DNA of 51,516 bases from an uncultured Clostridia bacterium (lineage in GTDB: Bacteria; Bacillota; Clostridia; Oscillospirales; Ruminococcaceae), in NCBI GenBank assembly GCA_947166275.1, contig CAMVDP010000014.1:1-51516 (forward strand). The letters run 5' to 3'. The position numbers and the translations under genes were made by a program. Below the pieces are notes generated by a model, which was not told the origin of the DNA, ran no database searches, and saw nothing but the letters and a program-made list of their open reading frames with translations. Positions 17,519 through 25,982 of the stretch are shown here, one piece after another; within the stretch, counting starts at the first letter, position 1; each line of letters begins with the position of its first letter.

Positions 17519-18992
17519 TATTCTCCTCCGTATTCTCCGACGGTGCGCCGGCCGAGATCTTCTCTATAACGCTCTTCTCATCGTAACGGAAGAACACGAG
17601 TCCTCCGAGCAGACAGAGCACTGTAGCTGCTGCGGCTGCGATTCTGTAGCCGAGGCCGTAACCGGGATCACCCTTGACAACGTCCGCGTTTATTGTGGCA
17701 AAGCTCGTAAAGAGGAGAAGCGCCACGGACTGACCGAGCTTCATTGCGAATGTTCTCGCCGCGTAGAACATACCCTGTCTGCTCTCGCCTGTCTCATACT
17801 TGTCGGCTTCGGAGATGTCGGCAACCACAGCCTGAGGGAGTATGCCGAGGATCGCCATGGGGATAGATGCAAGCACGGCTACGATTATGCCGCTTACAAG
17901 TCCGTCAATGGGAAGCAGACCGGAGAATGTGGTGAACAGGAAGGTCACTGCAAAGAACATGAACGCGAACGAGATCAGCTTCTTCTTGCCCATTTTCTTG
18001 GCGAGTATATTGACCGGAGCATAGCATACAAGCGACATCGCTGTCATCAGCGCGAACAGCGGGAACGTCATACCTGCGTCAAGACCCATGAGCACAGTGA
18101 TGAAGAACGAGAGACCTGTCTGGAAAAGCGTGAGTCCGAGCCAGTAGAGTATGTCGGATGCCACGAACTTGCGGAACTCCTTGTTCTTGAAGGTCGCCGC
18201 GAGAGACTTGAACGCCGGGGTCTTTGACGGGGTCGTATCTGCGTATTTATTCTCGTCGATAAGGAATGAGGGAATAAGCATGCAGACGATCGCTATCACC
18301 GCGAGAATGAGTATCGTTATGCGATATGCGTCCGCGTAGTTGGTGTATATCTTATCACCGTTCTGTACGACCTCTTCGACAGTCTTGCCGAGCTTCTGCG
18401 CGACCTCCTGATCGCTGAGGGACTGCATGAAGAACGCGGCGATATTCGGGATAAGGTAAGCTATCGCGTTGCCTATGAAGAATGTCACGGAGATGAACGT
18501 AGAGAGGTTTATGCGAGTCTGCTGCGTACGTCCGAGTTCAGGGATGAGCGCGTTGTACGGTGTGCAGTAGAGCGTCATGCACAGATAGAACAGCATGGAG
18601 CAGACAAACAGCATCACAGCGTTCAGAGGGCTCTGCTCACCCACGGGTGACCAGAACATGAGCACGGTCACGACGCCGAAGGGTATCGCGGCTACACGCA
18701 TAAACGGTATACGTCTGCCGAGGCGGTGCTTGAACGAGTCGGATTTACCTGCCACAAGGGGATCGGTGATCGCGTCGAAAAGGCGTCCGCAGGCGGTGAT
18801 TATGCCAATTATCGTTATGCCGAGGAAAGTAACTCCGGGCAGGAACGAGATCTGTCCCCTTGAAAGCTCCTCCTGACTCGGCTGATAGAAAAATACCAGC
18901 CAGTTTGTCACTATACCCGACAGTATCGACCAGCCGAGCTGTCCGATGGCGAATATCCAAAGTATCTTGTTTGTTGCGATCTTTTTTTCCAT
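17511..18992 (-). CDS. GPH-type sugar:cation symporter (MelB-like MFS)
   Basis: 493-aa membrane protein with about 12 hydrophobic helices. The N-terminal half has the Asp-Ala-x-x-Asp-Pro motif of the MelB cation site (LFDAITDPL, near 70) and the Lys...Arg-Arg-x-Pro-Phe loop that follows. It probably imports an alpha-galactoside with Na+ or H+. A good AGGAGG site precedes the start. It lies 11 bp after the TetR gene and overlaps the alpha-galactosidase gene. Confidence 0.9.
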   Translation of the reverse strand: MEKKIATNKILWIFAIGQLGWSILSGIVTNWLVFFYQPSQEELSRGQISFLPGVTFLGITIIGIITACGRLFDAITDPLVAGKSDSFKHRLGRRIPFMRVAAIPFGVVTVLMFWSPVGEQSPLNAVMLFVCSMLFYLCMTLYCTPYNALIPELGRTQQTRINLSTFISVTFFIGNAIAYLIPNIAAFFMQSLSDQEVAQKLGKTVEEVVQNGDKIYTNYADAYRITILILAVIAIVCMLIPSFLIDENKYADTTPSKTPAFKSLAATFKNKEFRKFVASDILYWLGLTLFQTGLSFFITVLMGLDAGMTFPLFALMTAMSLVCYAPVNILAKKMGKKKLISFAFMFFAVTFLFTTFSGLLPIDGLVSGIIVAVLASIPMAILGILPQAVVADISEADKYETGESRQGMFYAARTFAMKLGQSVALLLFTSFATINADVVKGDPGYGLGYRIAAAAATVLCLLGGLVFFRYDEKSVIEKISAGAPSENTEENNA

Positions 18993-19003
18993 GATAGTCC
19001 CTC

Positions 19004-19660
19004 CTATACTTTCAAGTAGCTTACAGCGCAGTCGATCAGCATCTCAAGCTCGTTCTCCGCGTCGGAGAAGTCGTCCGACGGAAGTACCTCGCCCTCGATG
19101 AACTTTTTGCACATCTCTGTAAGCGCGTGTGCGTATGTCATGTAAAACAGCCTGAAATTCGCGATCTCACGCATCGTGCCGTCCGAAAGCCCCTGTTTGT
19201 ACGCCTGCTCGACCACGGGATAGAAATCGATTATCGAGCTTTCGTAATTCTTCAGATCTTCAGGCGGGACATTCTCATGTATCACGAATCTGTCGAACTC
19301 CCCGAGGAGCCGCATGAAGCCCTTGTGTGCCCTGAACAGTACCACGAACATCTTCAGCAGATCGGTTATCTGCTTCATACCGCTCTGCGACAGGAACTGC
19401 TCCGAGTCGAACACCCCTCCGAACAGGTTCCGCAGGTCATCCCACAGAAAGGTCATCGCGTCTATCGCTATTCCCGTCTTGGTGCCGAAGTAGCGATAAA
19501 GCGTCGCGACTCCTACACCGCTGACCTCTGCGATATCAGTCATTTTGACATTCTCTATGCCACGGTCGAGAAACAGCTCGGCGCAGACTGCCACCGCGCG
19601 CTCCATGCGCTTATCTTTGAGTTTTTTTGGCGAAAACTCGGAAGAATTTTCAATATCCAC
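19004..19660 (-). CDS. TetR-family regulator
   Basis: 218 aa. The N-terminal helix-turn-helix (about 30-60) reads Met-Thr-Asp-Ile-Ala-Glu-Val-Ser-Gly-Val-Gly-Val-Ala-Thr-Leu-Tyr-Arg-Tyr-Phe, a classic TetR recognition helix. The C-terminal part is the ligand and dimer domain. The start is GTG at 19660 with GGAGG eight bases upstream. It is first in the operon with the symporter and alpha-galactosidase. The nested palindrome over its promoter suggests that it represses its own operon. Confidence 0.92.
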   Translation of the reverse strand: MDIENSSEFSPKKLKDKRMERAVAVCAELFLDRGIENVKMTDIAEVSGVGVATLYRYFGTKTGIAIDAMTFLWDDLRNLFGGVFDSEQFLSQSGMKQITDLLKMFVVLFRAHKGFMRLLGEFDRFVIHENVPPEDLKNYESSIIDFYPVVEQAYKQGLSDGTMREIANFRLFYMTYAHALTEMCKKFIEGEVLPSDDFSDAENELEMLIDCAVSYLKV

Positions 19661-19674
19661 TTGACAAACCTCCG

Positions 19675-19741
19675 AAAATGTGATAGACTATGTATCAAGA
19701 GATAGTTAAACTATCATCTGATATACAGTCTATCACATTTT
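19675..19741. promoter_or_regulatory. 67-bp nested palindrome, probable TetR operator
   Basis: Outer arms of 15 bp (19675-19689 and 19727-19741) are perfect inverted repeats. An inner perfect 6-bp pair (19701-19706 and 19710-19715) has the same centre, 19708. The parts between also match partly. The right outer arm covers the -10 of the TetR promoter. Two dimers or a cooperative pair could bind here. Confidence 0.7.
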
Positions 19742-19755
19742 TCCTGTTTTGTCAA
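19727..19755 (-). promoter_or_regulatory. Promoter of the TetR-symporter-galactosidase operon
   Basis: Minus strand TTGACA (19750-19755), 17-nt spacer, TAGACT (19727-19732). The -10 lies inside the palindrome, as expected for autorepression. Confidence 0.6.
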
Positions 19756-19791
19756 TAGCTTTCTGAAATTTTTACATCAGCAAACAAAAAT

Positions 19792-19825
19792 GTATATCTC
19801 CACCACCCCCGCGGTAAAGATATAC
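19792..19825 (+). repeat. Inverted repeat in the leader of the GT-B-like gene
   Basis: 8-bp perfect arms (19792-19799 and 19818-19825) around an 18-nt, C-rich loop, about 40 bp before the gene start. It may be an RNA hairpin or a protein site. Confidence 0.4.
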
Positions 19826-19866
19826 AGAACAAGATCAATACTTTATTAAAAACGGAGGGTCACATC

Positions 19867-21360
19867 ATGGACAGATCAAAAGTAATATTCGGGAACGAAA
19901 TGTCGGAGTGCGCATATAATCGCGCTGTCAGAACAAAGAATGGCTTTATAAGAAAGTACGGCGATGACTCACACAAGGAATACCATTTAAGTGCAGTCCC
20001 CGCACCCGCCATCGGTGATATCCTGAACACCAGACAGCTCGTCATCTCTCCCGAATCGGACGTTGAGTTCGGAAAAAAGAGCGTCATCATCGGCAATATC
20101 CGCATGGGCTTCGGTCACTATCGCATCTCGATGGCAATTGCGTCCGCCGCAAAAGCTATGGGCTACGAGCCGTACTGGTTCGATCTGCACTCATTTGGCA
20201 ATACCACCTGCGGCAAGATTATCGCGGGACAGAACGAGCTGTACTCCCTCGGCTCACGCCTGTCACAGCAGATACCGCTGTTCAACAAGCTCATATGGGA
20301 ACCGATAAACAGCGAAGGTTTCCGCAAGCTCACCTACAACTGCTCCGACCAGAAGACCGCCGAGCTCATGGTGCCGGTATTCCGCGACCTGCCGAAAGAT
20401 ATACCTTATATAGCTACCCACGTGTGGCCGTCGCAGGCCGCCGTTCACGCAGGTCTTACCAACGTAGTGAACGCTATCCCCGATAACTGGCCAATGGCTC
20501 TGCACCTCTCCGAGGGCGCGATACACACGGTCCAGACTCCTTCCGCATACCTCGGCTACCGCGCGCTCCGCGGCATGGACAAAAAGAGGATACTCAAGCC
20601 GATGCCGCGTGCGTCGATCGCCTACACCGGTCATTATATCGACCACGAACTCGTGAGCAATATCGAGGCGGACTGTGAGAAGCGCAGAGAGCGCGCTCGC
20701 AGCGGCGCAAAACGCTGGCTCATGTCCGTCGGCGGTGCAGGCGCACAGAAGGAGATCTTCGTCTCCATAATCAGAAAGCTCCTGCCCGAGATCGCAAAGG
20801 GAGATGCCGTGCTGTTCGTAAACGTGGGCGACCATCGCAACGTTTGGGAACAGCTCGCCGGCGAGATACCCGAAATGCGTAAGTACGTCACCGAGCACTT
20901 CGACGACTTCGATGAGACCCGCGAGTTCACGGAAGCAGCATGGGACGGCGATGTAAGCGGCATACACGCGTTCTGCCACTCCGATATATTCGCTGCGGTA
21001 TACTCAACGAACCTGCTTATGCGCTGCTCCGACGTACTGATAACCAAGCCCAGCGAGCTCGCGTTCTACCCGATACCGAAGCTTATGATAAAGCGCGTCG
21101 GCGGTCACGAGGCATGGGGAGCTATCCGCGCAGCTGAGATCGGTGACGGCACCTACGAAGTCACGACTCCTGCAGAGACCTGCGCGATGCTCGACATGAT
21201 ACAGCATAACGGCGATATCATCGACCTGATGTGCCGCAATATCCTCGCAGCGCACAGCGTCGGCATCTACAAGGGCGCATACCGCGCAGTAAAGCTCGCG
21301 GTCAAGGGCAGACAAATCAAGTCGTCCGCGCACAAGCCCGAAAGCGTGAAAACAGTCTGA
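19867..21360 (+). CDS. GT-B-fold-like protein, possible glycosyltransferase
   Basis: 497 aa, no named family recognised with certainty. Near residue 80 an IRMGFGHYRISMAIA motif resembles the Gly-x-Gly-His N-terminal loop of MurG and MGDG-synthase-like GT-B enzymes. A second domain begins with MSVGGAGAQKE (about 290) and ends with a CSDVLITKPSELAFYP stretch and GGHEAWGA. These resemble the donor-binding half of such enzymes. No signal peptide is seen. A GGAGG site precedes the ATG. The UDPGP gene follows 140 bp later from its own promoter, so a shared role in UDP-sugar use is possible but unproven. Confidence 0.7.
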   Translation: MDRSKVIFGNEMSECAYNRAVRTKNGFIRKYGDDSHKEYHLSAVPAPAIGDILNTRQLVISPESDVEFGKKSVIIGNIRMGFGHYRISMAIASAAKAMGYEPYWFDLHSFGNTTCGKIIAGQNELYSLGSRLSQQIPLFNKLIWEPINSEGFRKLTYNCSDQKTAELMVPVFRDLPKDIPYIATHVWPSQAAVHAGLTNVVNAIPDNWPMALHLSEGAIHTVQTPSAYLGYRALRGMDKKRILKPMPRASIAYTGHYIDHELVSNIEADCEKRRERARSGAKRWLMSVGGAGAQKEIFVSIIRKLLPEIAKGDAVLFVNVGDHRNVWEQLAGEIPEMRKYVTEHFDDFDETREFTEAAWDGDVSGIHAFCHSDIFAAVYSTNLLMRCSDVLITKPSELAFYPIPKLMIKRVGGHEAWGAIRAAEIGDGTYEVTTPAETCAMLDMIQHNGDIIDLMCRNILAAHSVGIYKGAYRAVKLAVKGRQIKSSAHKPESVKTV

Positions 21361-21364
21361 CACC

Positions 21365-21396
21365 AAGCTCGCGTTAATGCGACATCATGCGAGCTT
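21365..21396 (+). repeat. 8-bp inverted repeat after the GT-B-like gene
   Basis: Arms 21365-21372 and 21389-21396, ending inside the -35 of the next promoter. There is no long T-run, so it is at best a weak terminator. Confidence 0.4.
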
Positions 21397-21423
21397 GACA
21401 TTTTCACGGGCACATTGTATAAT
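21395..21423 (+). promoter_or_regulatory. Promoter of the UDPGP gene
   Basis: Perfect TTGACA (21395-21400), 17-nt spacer, TATAAT (21418-21423). Confidence 0.85.
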
Positions 21424-21426
21424 TAA

Positions 21427-21500
21427 TACAGCCGCTGAAGCCCGGACCGGAAGTCCCTGCATAACAGCGGCTGTATGATATCACGACCGGGGGTGCTGCA
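21427..21500 (+). promoter_or_regulatory. Structured 5' leader of the UDPGP gene
   Basis: Right at the expected RNA start, a perfect 11-bp stem (21427-21437 with 21465-21475) encloses a 27-nt loop with its own short GGAC/GTCC stem. Five loop bases, CCCGG (21441-21445), are complementary to CCGGG (21487-21491) in the ribosome binding site. This is a possible cis-acting control element. Confidence 0.4.
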
Positions 21501-22724
21501 ATGAACTATGAAGAAGCAAGAAATAAGATGTCGGCAATAGGCCAGACTCATGTTTTCAGATATTATGACGAGCTGCCGGATGACAGTAAAGCCGCGCTCA
21601 TACAGCAGGTGTCGGAGACCGATTTCTCCGTCCTCTCAAAGCTCGGCAAAGGCGCAAATGAAGAGCGGGGAGTATTCTCGCCCCTTGCCGCTATGCAGCT
21701 CACAGAGATAAAAGCACGTGAGAATGAACTCCGCGATGCCGGTATCCGAACGATAAAGGCAGGCAAGACAGCCGCACTCCTGCTTGCGGGAGGAATGGGC
21801 ACGCGTCTCGGCTCCGACGACCCCAAAGGCATGTATGACATCGGCATCACAAAGCCGGTATACATCTTTGAGCGTATAATAACAAACCTTCTCGATGTTG
21901 TGAATGAAACAGATACATGGATAAGACTCTTCATTATGACAAGCGAGAAAAACCATGATAAGACTGTCGCATTCCTCAAAGATCACAAGTATTTCGGTTA
22001 CAGAGAAGACAGGATCTCGTTCTTCAAACAAGACATGGCTCCCGCCTGCGATTTTGACGGCAAGCTGTATATGGAAGCGAAGGACAGGATATCCACCTCG
22101 CCCAACGGCAACGCAGGCTGGTACTCATCAATGGTACGCGCGGGACTCGACAGGATACTCACTGACGAGGGCATCGAGTGGATAGATATTTTTGCGGTGG
22201 ACAACGTTCTCCAGCGTATATGCGACCCGTGCTTCGTCGGCGCGACAGTTCTCGCGGACGTATCCGTAGGCGCCAAAGTCGTGCGTAAGGCAGCCCCCGA
22301 CGAGAAAGTGGGAGTGATGTGCCTTGAGGACGGAAGGCCATCGATCGTAGAGTACTACGAGCTCTCGGAGGAGATGATGAACGCGAAGGACGCTAACGGC
22401 GACCCCGCATACAACTACGGCGTGATACTCAACTATCTGTTCCGCGTGAGCGAGCTCGCAAGCGTTGCGGACGATAAAATGCCGCTGCACATCGTTAAGA
22501 AGAAGATACCGTACATCGATGAAAACGGAAACACCGTAAAACCCGCCGAGCCCAACGGATACAAGTTCGAACAGCTCGTGCTCGACATGATACATCAGCT
22601 TTCGAGCTGCCTGCCCTATGAGGTGGTAAGGGAGAAGGAATTTGCGCCCATAAAGAACCCAACCGGCATCGACTCGGTGGAAAGCGCACGTGAGCTTCTG
22701 AAGCTGAACGGTGTAGAACTATGA
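21501..22724 (+). CDS. UDP-sugar pyrophosphorylase, UDPGP type 1 family
   Basis: 407 aa. It would make a UDP-sugar from UTP and a sugar 1-phosphate. The nucleotide-binding motif LLLAGGMGTRLG (about 92-103) is followed by Pro-Lys-Gly. Later come Gly-Asn-Ala-Gly-Trp-Tyr for substrate binding and a Val-Asp-Asn metal site. The architecture is that of eukaryote-like UDPGP/UAP enzymes rather than bacterial GalU or GlmU. Whether the sugar is glucose, GlcNAc or another cannot be read. The site before the start is G-rich (GGGGGTG). Confidence 0.88.
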   Translation: MNYEEARNKMSAIGQTHVFRYYDELPDDSKAALIQQVSETDFSVLSKLGKGANEERGVFSPLAAMQLTEIKARENELRDAGIRTIKAGKTAALLLAGGMGTRLGSDDPKGMYDIGITKPVYIFERIITNLLDVVNETDTWIRLFIMTSEKNHDKTVAFLKDHKYFGYREDRISFFKQDMAPACDFDGKLYMEAKDRISTSPNGNAGWYSSMVRAGLDRILTDEGIEWIDIFAVDNVLQRICDPCFVGATVLADVSVGAKVVRKAAPDEKVGVMCLEDGRPSIVEYYELSEEMMNAKDANGDPAYNYGVILNYLFRVSELASVADDKMPLHIVKKKIPYIDENGNTVKPAEPNGYKFEQLVLDMIHQLSSCLPYEVVREKEFAPIKNPTGIDSVESARELLKLNGVEL

Positions 22725-22755
22725 CATATCAAACAGGCGAAAGGAAGGTAAGGCG

Positions 22756-23595
22756 ATGATCGGAACAGCTTTTATCGCGTTGGTATTGTTATTTCCTATA
22801 CTGTTCGGTCTGTTGCTGACGCTGATCATTAACCTTATACGAAAACTGCGGCATAAAAACAGACTGCCGCTTCCGATCAGCTCGGCAATATGTGTGCTGT
22901 CCGCGGCTACGGTCTGTATCTGCGCCTGCACTTTCTGGAGCTCAAGGTATTACCCCGCCGAGGAAAGCGCGCTTACATACCTTGAAAGCAGCGACACAGT
23001 CACGGTCACACATGAAAACGGCGTGTATTTCTTTGACAGTCCGTCCGAAGATACCGCGATGATATTCTATCCCGGCGCTCTAGTTCAGCCTGAAGCATAT
23101 GCGCCACTCCTGCGTAAGATCGCGGATAACGGAGTCGATGTTTTTCTCGCCGAAATGCCGTTCAGGTTCGCTTTTCTCGGCGTGAATGAAGCTGACGGGA
23201 TAACAGATACACATTCCTACGACCACCTGTATATGTGCGGTCACTCGATTGGCGGATGTATGGCATCGTATTACTGCGCCCGGAGCTCCGCAAACATAAG
23301 CGGCATCATCTTCCTCGCGTCATTCCCTGCCACGAAGCTCGATGACGACCTTGGAGCATTGAGCATATACGGTTCGGAGGACAGTGTACTCTCCATGAAG
23401 TCCTACGAAAAACATCGCATCAACTTCAACGATAACTCTTCCGAGCTGGTCATCGAGGGCGGCAATCACGCGCAGTTCGGCGCTTACGGAGAACAGCGCA
23501 GGGACGGCACGGCATCGATCTCATCCGAGAAGCAGCAGCGCATCACCGTCGACGCGATAACAGACTTTATCCGTGCGAGCGGCAGTGCCGCGTGA
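22756..23595 (+). CDS. Membrane-anchored alpha/beta hydrolase
   Basis: 279 aa. Two N-terminal hydrophobic segments (about 4-27 and 42-60) anchor an alpha/beta hydrolase domain. The nucleophile elbow GHSIGG (about 163-168) supplies the Ser, and a C-terminal Gly-Gly-Asn-His-Ala-Gln-Phe-Gly block supplies the His. The catalytic part is probably outside the cell membrane. It follows the UDPGP gene by 31 bp and is likely co-transcribed. The substrate is unknown. Confidence 0.85.
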   Translation: MIGTAFIALVLLFPILFGLLLTLIINLIRKLRHKNRLPLPISSAICVLSAATVCICACTFWSSRYYPAEESALTYLESSDTVTVTHENGVYFFDSPSEDTAMIFYPGALVQPEAYAPLLRKIADNGVDVFLAEMPFRFAFLGVNEADGITDTHSYDHLYMCGHSIGGCMASYYCARSSANISGIIFLASFPATKLDDDLGALSIYGSEDSVLSMKSYEKHRINFNDNSSELVIEGGNHAQFGAYGEQRRDGTASISSEKQQRITVDAITDFIRASGSAA

Positions 23596-23617
23596 CCGGA
23601 AGCATAACAAACAAAAC

Positions 23618-23652
23618 ACAGCCTGCACCGTATATAGTCCGGTGCAGGCTGT
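23618..23652 (-). terminator. Terminator of the oxygen-defence operon
   Basis: A perfect 12-bp stem (23618-23629 with 23641-23652). On the minus strand the 3' side is T-rich, so it mainly serves the desulfoferrodoxin transcript; on the plus strand the T-run is poor. Confidence 0.65.
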
Positions 23653-23672
23653 CATTATTTATCCGGGAACGT

Positions 23673-24053
23673 TCAGCAGTCCGCCTTCCACAGTCCGTGG
23701 AGATTGCAGTACGCGTACACCGCAACAGGCTTATCATCGGGTGTGAGAGCAAAGCACACGCCGGGCTTGTCGGCAGATGTGAGATACTTGCGCTGCATAC
23801 CCTTTTCAGTCTCAAGGCATATCCACTCGATAAGATGAGCGTCGGTCATGGGGTGTTCCACCGAGCCCACAGCGACCTTGACTATATTACCTTCGACAGT
23901 GATGACGGGAACGTGCTTTTCCTTTGCCGCGTCAACGGTGTTGGCAGTGATCTCTTCCATAGCCTCGCCGCAGCATTTGACATCGCATGCCTTCTTGTCG
24001 ATAACTGCGATGAACTGTCCGCATGCCTTACATTTGTAGAATTTCGGTGTCAT
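23673..24053 (-). CDS. dfx: Desulfoferrodoxin (superoxide reductase, class I)
   Basis: Reduces superoxide to peroxide without making oxygen, typical of anaerobes. 126 aa from the chosen start. The N-terminal rubredoxin-like Fe site is Cys-x-x-Cys...Cys-Cys. The catalytic Fe site ligands appear as Glu-Lys-His, His in the Ser-Val-Glu-His block, His in the Asp-Ala-His block, and Cys-Asn-Leu-His near the end. An ATG 12 codons upstream (24089) overlaps the flavodiiron gene, but AGGAGG lies eight bases before the ATG at 24053. It follows the flavodiiron gene by 32 bp. Confidence 0.95.
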   Translation of the reverse strand: MTPKFYKCKACGQFIAVIDKKACDVKCCGEAMEEITANTVDAAKEKHVPVITVEGNIVKVAVGSVEHPMTDAHLIEWICLETEKGMQRKYLTSADKPGVCFALTPDDKPVAVYAYCNLHGLWKADC

Positions 24054-24085
24054 AGTTAATACCTCCTGTGTATCATTGGTGTCGG

Positions 24086-25921
24086 TCATGAAAGCGGTTC
24101 AAAATCTGCCGCGCCGTGACCGCAGAGCGGACACTCATAATCCGGCGGCAGCTCGTCTCCCTCGTAAATAAAACCGCAGACTGTGCAGATGAAGCCTTTC
24201 TTCTTTGCGGGAGCGGGCTTCGGCTTTACATGCTTCTGGTAGATGTCATAGGTAACGCTGTCGCCCTCGCCTACGATGCGCGCGGCAGTCACTTCCGCCA
24301 CAAACAGTGTGTGTGTGCCGTAGTCCTTCGACTCGATGACCTTGCCGGAGATGTACGCGTTGACGTTGGTATTGATGTAGACCACTCCGTTGTCAGCACG
24401 TGTGAACTCAATAGCGGTGTCTGCAAGCTTATCCTTGTCACGGCCGCTCACGAAGCCGAACTCCTTGTACGTCTCAAACGGCGCTTTATCGGTGAGCACT
24501 GAAATATTGAACTTGCCCGTGCTCATTATCATGTCATGCGTCAGATTTTTCTTGTTCACCGCAACTGTGATGCGCCGCGGCTCATCTGTGAGAAGCTGCG
24601 CCGTGTTGATGATGCAGCCGTTGTCCCTTCCGTTCTCGTTCGCTGTCAGCACATACAGTCCATACGATATCTTGAACAGCGCCTTCTGGTCGATCGCACT
24701 GTCAGACGCGGCCGGCGCAGCCTTCACGAAATCAGCAGCGATATGCTCAACGAGTGCGTCCATAGCAGGCTCGTTTTCGGGCTTCATCGACGATTTTATC
24801 GTCACCTGCTCGTCCAGCACTGTCAGGTTTGCGCACTTGCCGAGAAGCTCACGGATAAGCTTTCCTGCCTGCGGAGCCCATGAACCGTTCTCTATGATGC
24901 CGACCGTGCGGTTGGAGAAGTTGTGCGCAACGAGGTCATGCAGAAGCTCCTCCATTTTGATGAAGATCCCATTGTTGTACGTCGTCGTAGCAAATATAAC
25001 GTGGCTGAAGCGGAACGCCTCTGCTACCGCGTATGATGTGTGAGTCATCGACGCGTCGAGCATCTTCACCGGTATGCCCTTATCGCGAAGCTTTGCCGCG
25101 CACAGCTCCGCCGCGGACTGGGTGTTCCCGTACACAGATGTGTACGCCAGCAGTACGCCTTTTTCCTCGGGCTCATAGCGGCTCCAGAGATCGTACTTCG
25201 ATATGATCGTATCGAGCTCGCGCCGCCATACAAAGCCATGAAGCGGGCAAAGTATACGGATATCGGTCTCCGCCGCCTTTTTGAGCACTGCCTGCACCTG
25301 TGAGCCGTACTTGCCCACAATGTTGCAGTAATACCTGCGCGCTTCGCTCATATATTCACCGGCAAAGTCGACCTCGTCCGCGAATACCGCGCCGTCAGGT
25401 GCTCCGAAGGTGCCGAACGCATCCGCGGTGAACAGTATCTTATCGGTGCTGTCGTAGGTCATGATGACTTCCGGCCAATGTACCATGGGAGCAGCAATGA
25501 AGCTCAATTTATGCTTTCCGGTGTCGAGCGTATCGCCCTCCTTGACAACGACCACACGCTCTTCAGGCAGGACAGAGAAGAACTGTCCTATCATGGTAAG
25601 TGCCTTCGCGCTCGTTACCACCTTCACTCCGGGGTACTTATCCAACAGCATCCCGAGTGTCGCCGAATGATCCGGCTCCATGTGCTGAACGATGACGTAG
25701 TCAAGAGATCTGTCTCCAAGCGCATAAGCGAGGTTATCAAAGAACTGTGCGGCTACGGACATATCAGCTGTATCGAACAGCACGGTCCTGTCGTCCGCAA
25801 GAAGGTAAGAGTTGTACGATACTCCCGCAGGTACGGGGTACACGGCTTCAAACAACGAGAGCTTGCGGTCGCTCGCGCCGATGAACGTAAGGTCGTCGGT
25901 GATCTTTCTGGTACAATACAT
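24086..25921 (-). CDS. Flavodiiron protein with flavin reductase and rubredoxin domains
   Basis: About 611 aa. Four modules are visible: a metallo-beta-lactamase-like diiron domain (about 20-240, with His80-x-Glu82-x-Asp84-His85 and later His/Asp/His ligands), a flavodoxin domain (about 255-390, YTSVYGNT), a flavin-reductase-like domain (about 415-560) and a C-terminal rubredoxin (two Cys-x-x-Cys motifs, last 40 residues). It reduces O2 to water, and possibly NO, using NAD(P)H through its own reductase. The start at 25921 has GGAGG six bases upstream. ATGs further upstream are poorly placed. Confidence 0.93.
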   Translation of the reverse strand: MYCTRKITDDLTFIGASDRKLSLFEAVYPVPAGVSYNSYLLADDRTVLFDTADMSVAAQFFDNLAYALGDRSLDYVIVQHMEPDHSATLGMLLDKYPGVKVVTSAKALTMIGQFFSVLPEERVVVVKEGDTLDTGKHKLSFIAAPMVHWPEVIMTYDSTDKILFTADAFGTFGAPDGAVFADEVDFAGEYMSEARRYYCNIVGKYGSQVQAVLKKAAETDIRILCPLHGFVWRRELDTIISKYDLWSRYEPEEKGVLLAYTSVYGNTQSAAELCAAKLRDKGIPVKMLDASMTHTSYAVAEAFRFSHVIFATTTYNNGIFIKMEELLHDLVAHNFSNRTVGIIENGSWAPQAGKLIRELLGKCANLTVLDEQVTIKSSMKPENEPAMDALVEHIAADFVKAAPAASDSAIDQKALFKISYGLYVLTANENGRDNGCIINTAQLLTDEPRRITVAVNKKNLTHDMIMSTGKFNISVLTDKAPFETYKEFGFVSGRDKDKLADTAIEFTRADNGVVYINTNVNAYISGKVIESKDYGTHTLFVAEVTAARIVGEGDSVTYDIYQKHVKPKPAPAKKKGFICTVCGFIYEGDELPPDYECPLCGHGAADFEPLS

Positions 25922-25947
25922 TTTCATCCTCCTTCGGCATCCGGGTA

Positions 25948-25976
25948 TTGACATTTCTTGCGAAATGTGCTATAAT
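25948..25976 (+). promoter_or_regulatory. Orphan promoter with internal palindrome
   Basis: Perfect TTGACA (25948-25953), 17-nt spacer, TATAAT (25971-25976). The spacer holds a perfect 7-bp inverted repeat (25951-25957 and 25962-25968). No plus-strand gene follows before the terminator at 26100-26130. Confidence 0.75.
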
Positions 25977-25982
25977 CAGTTG

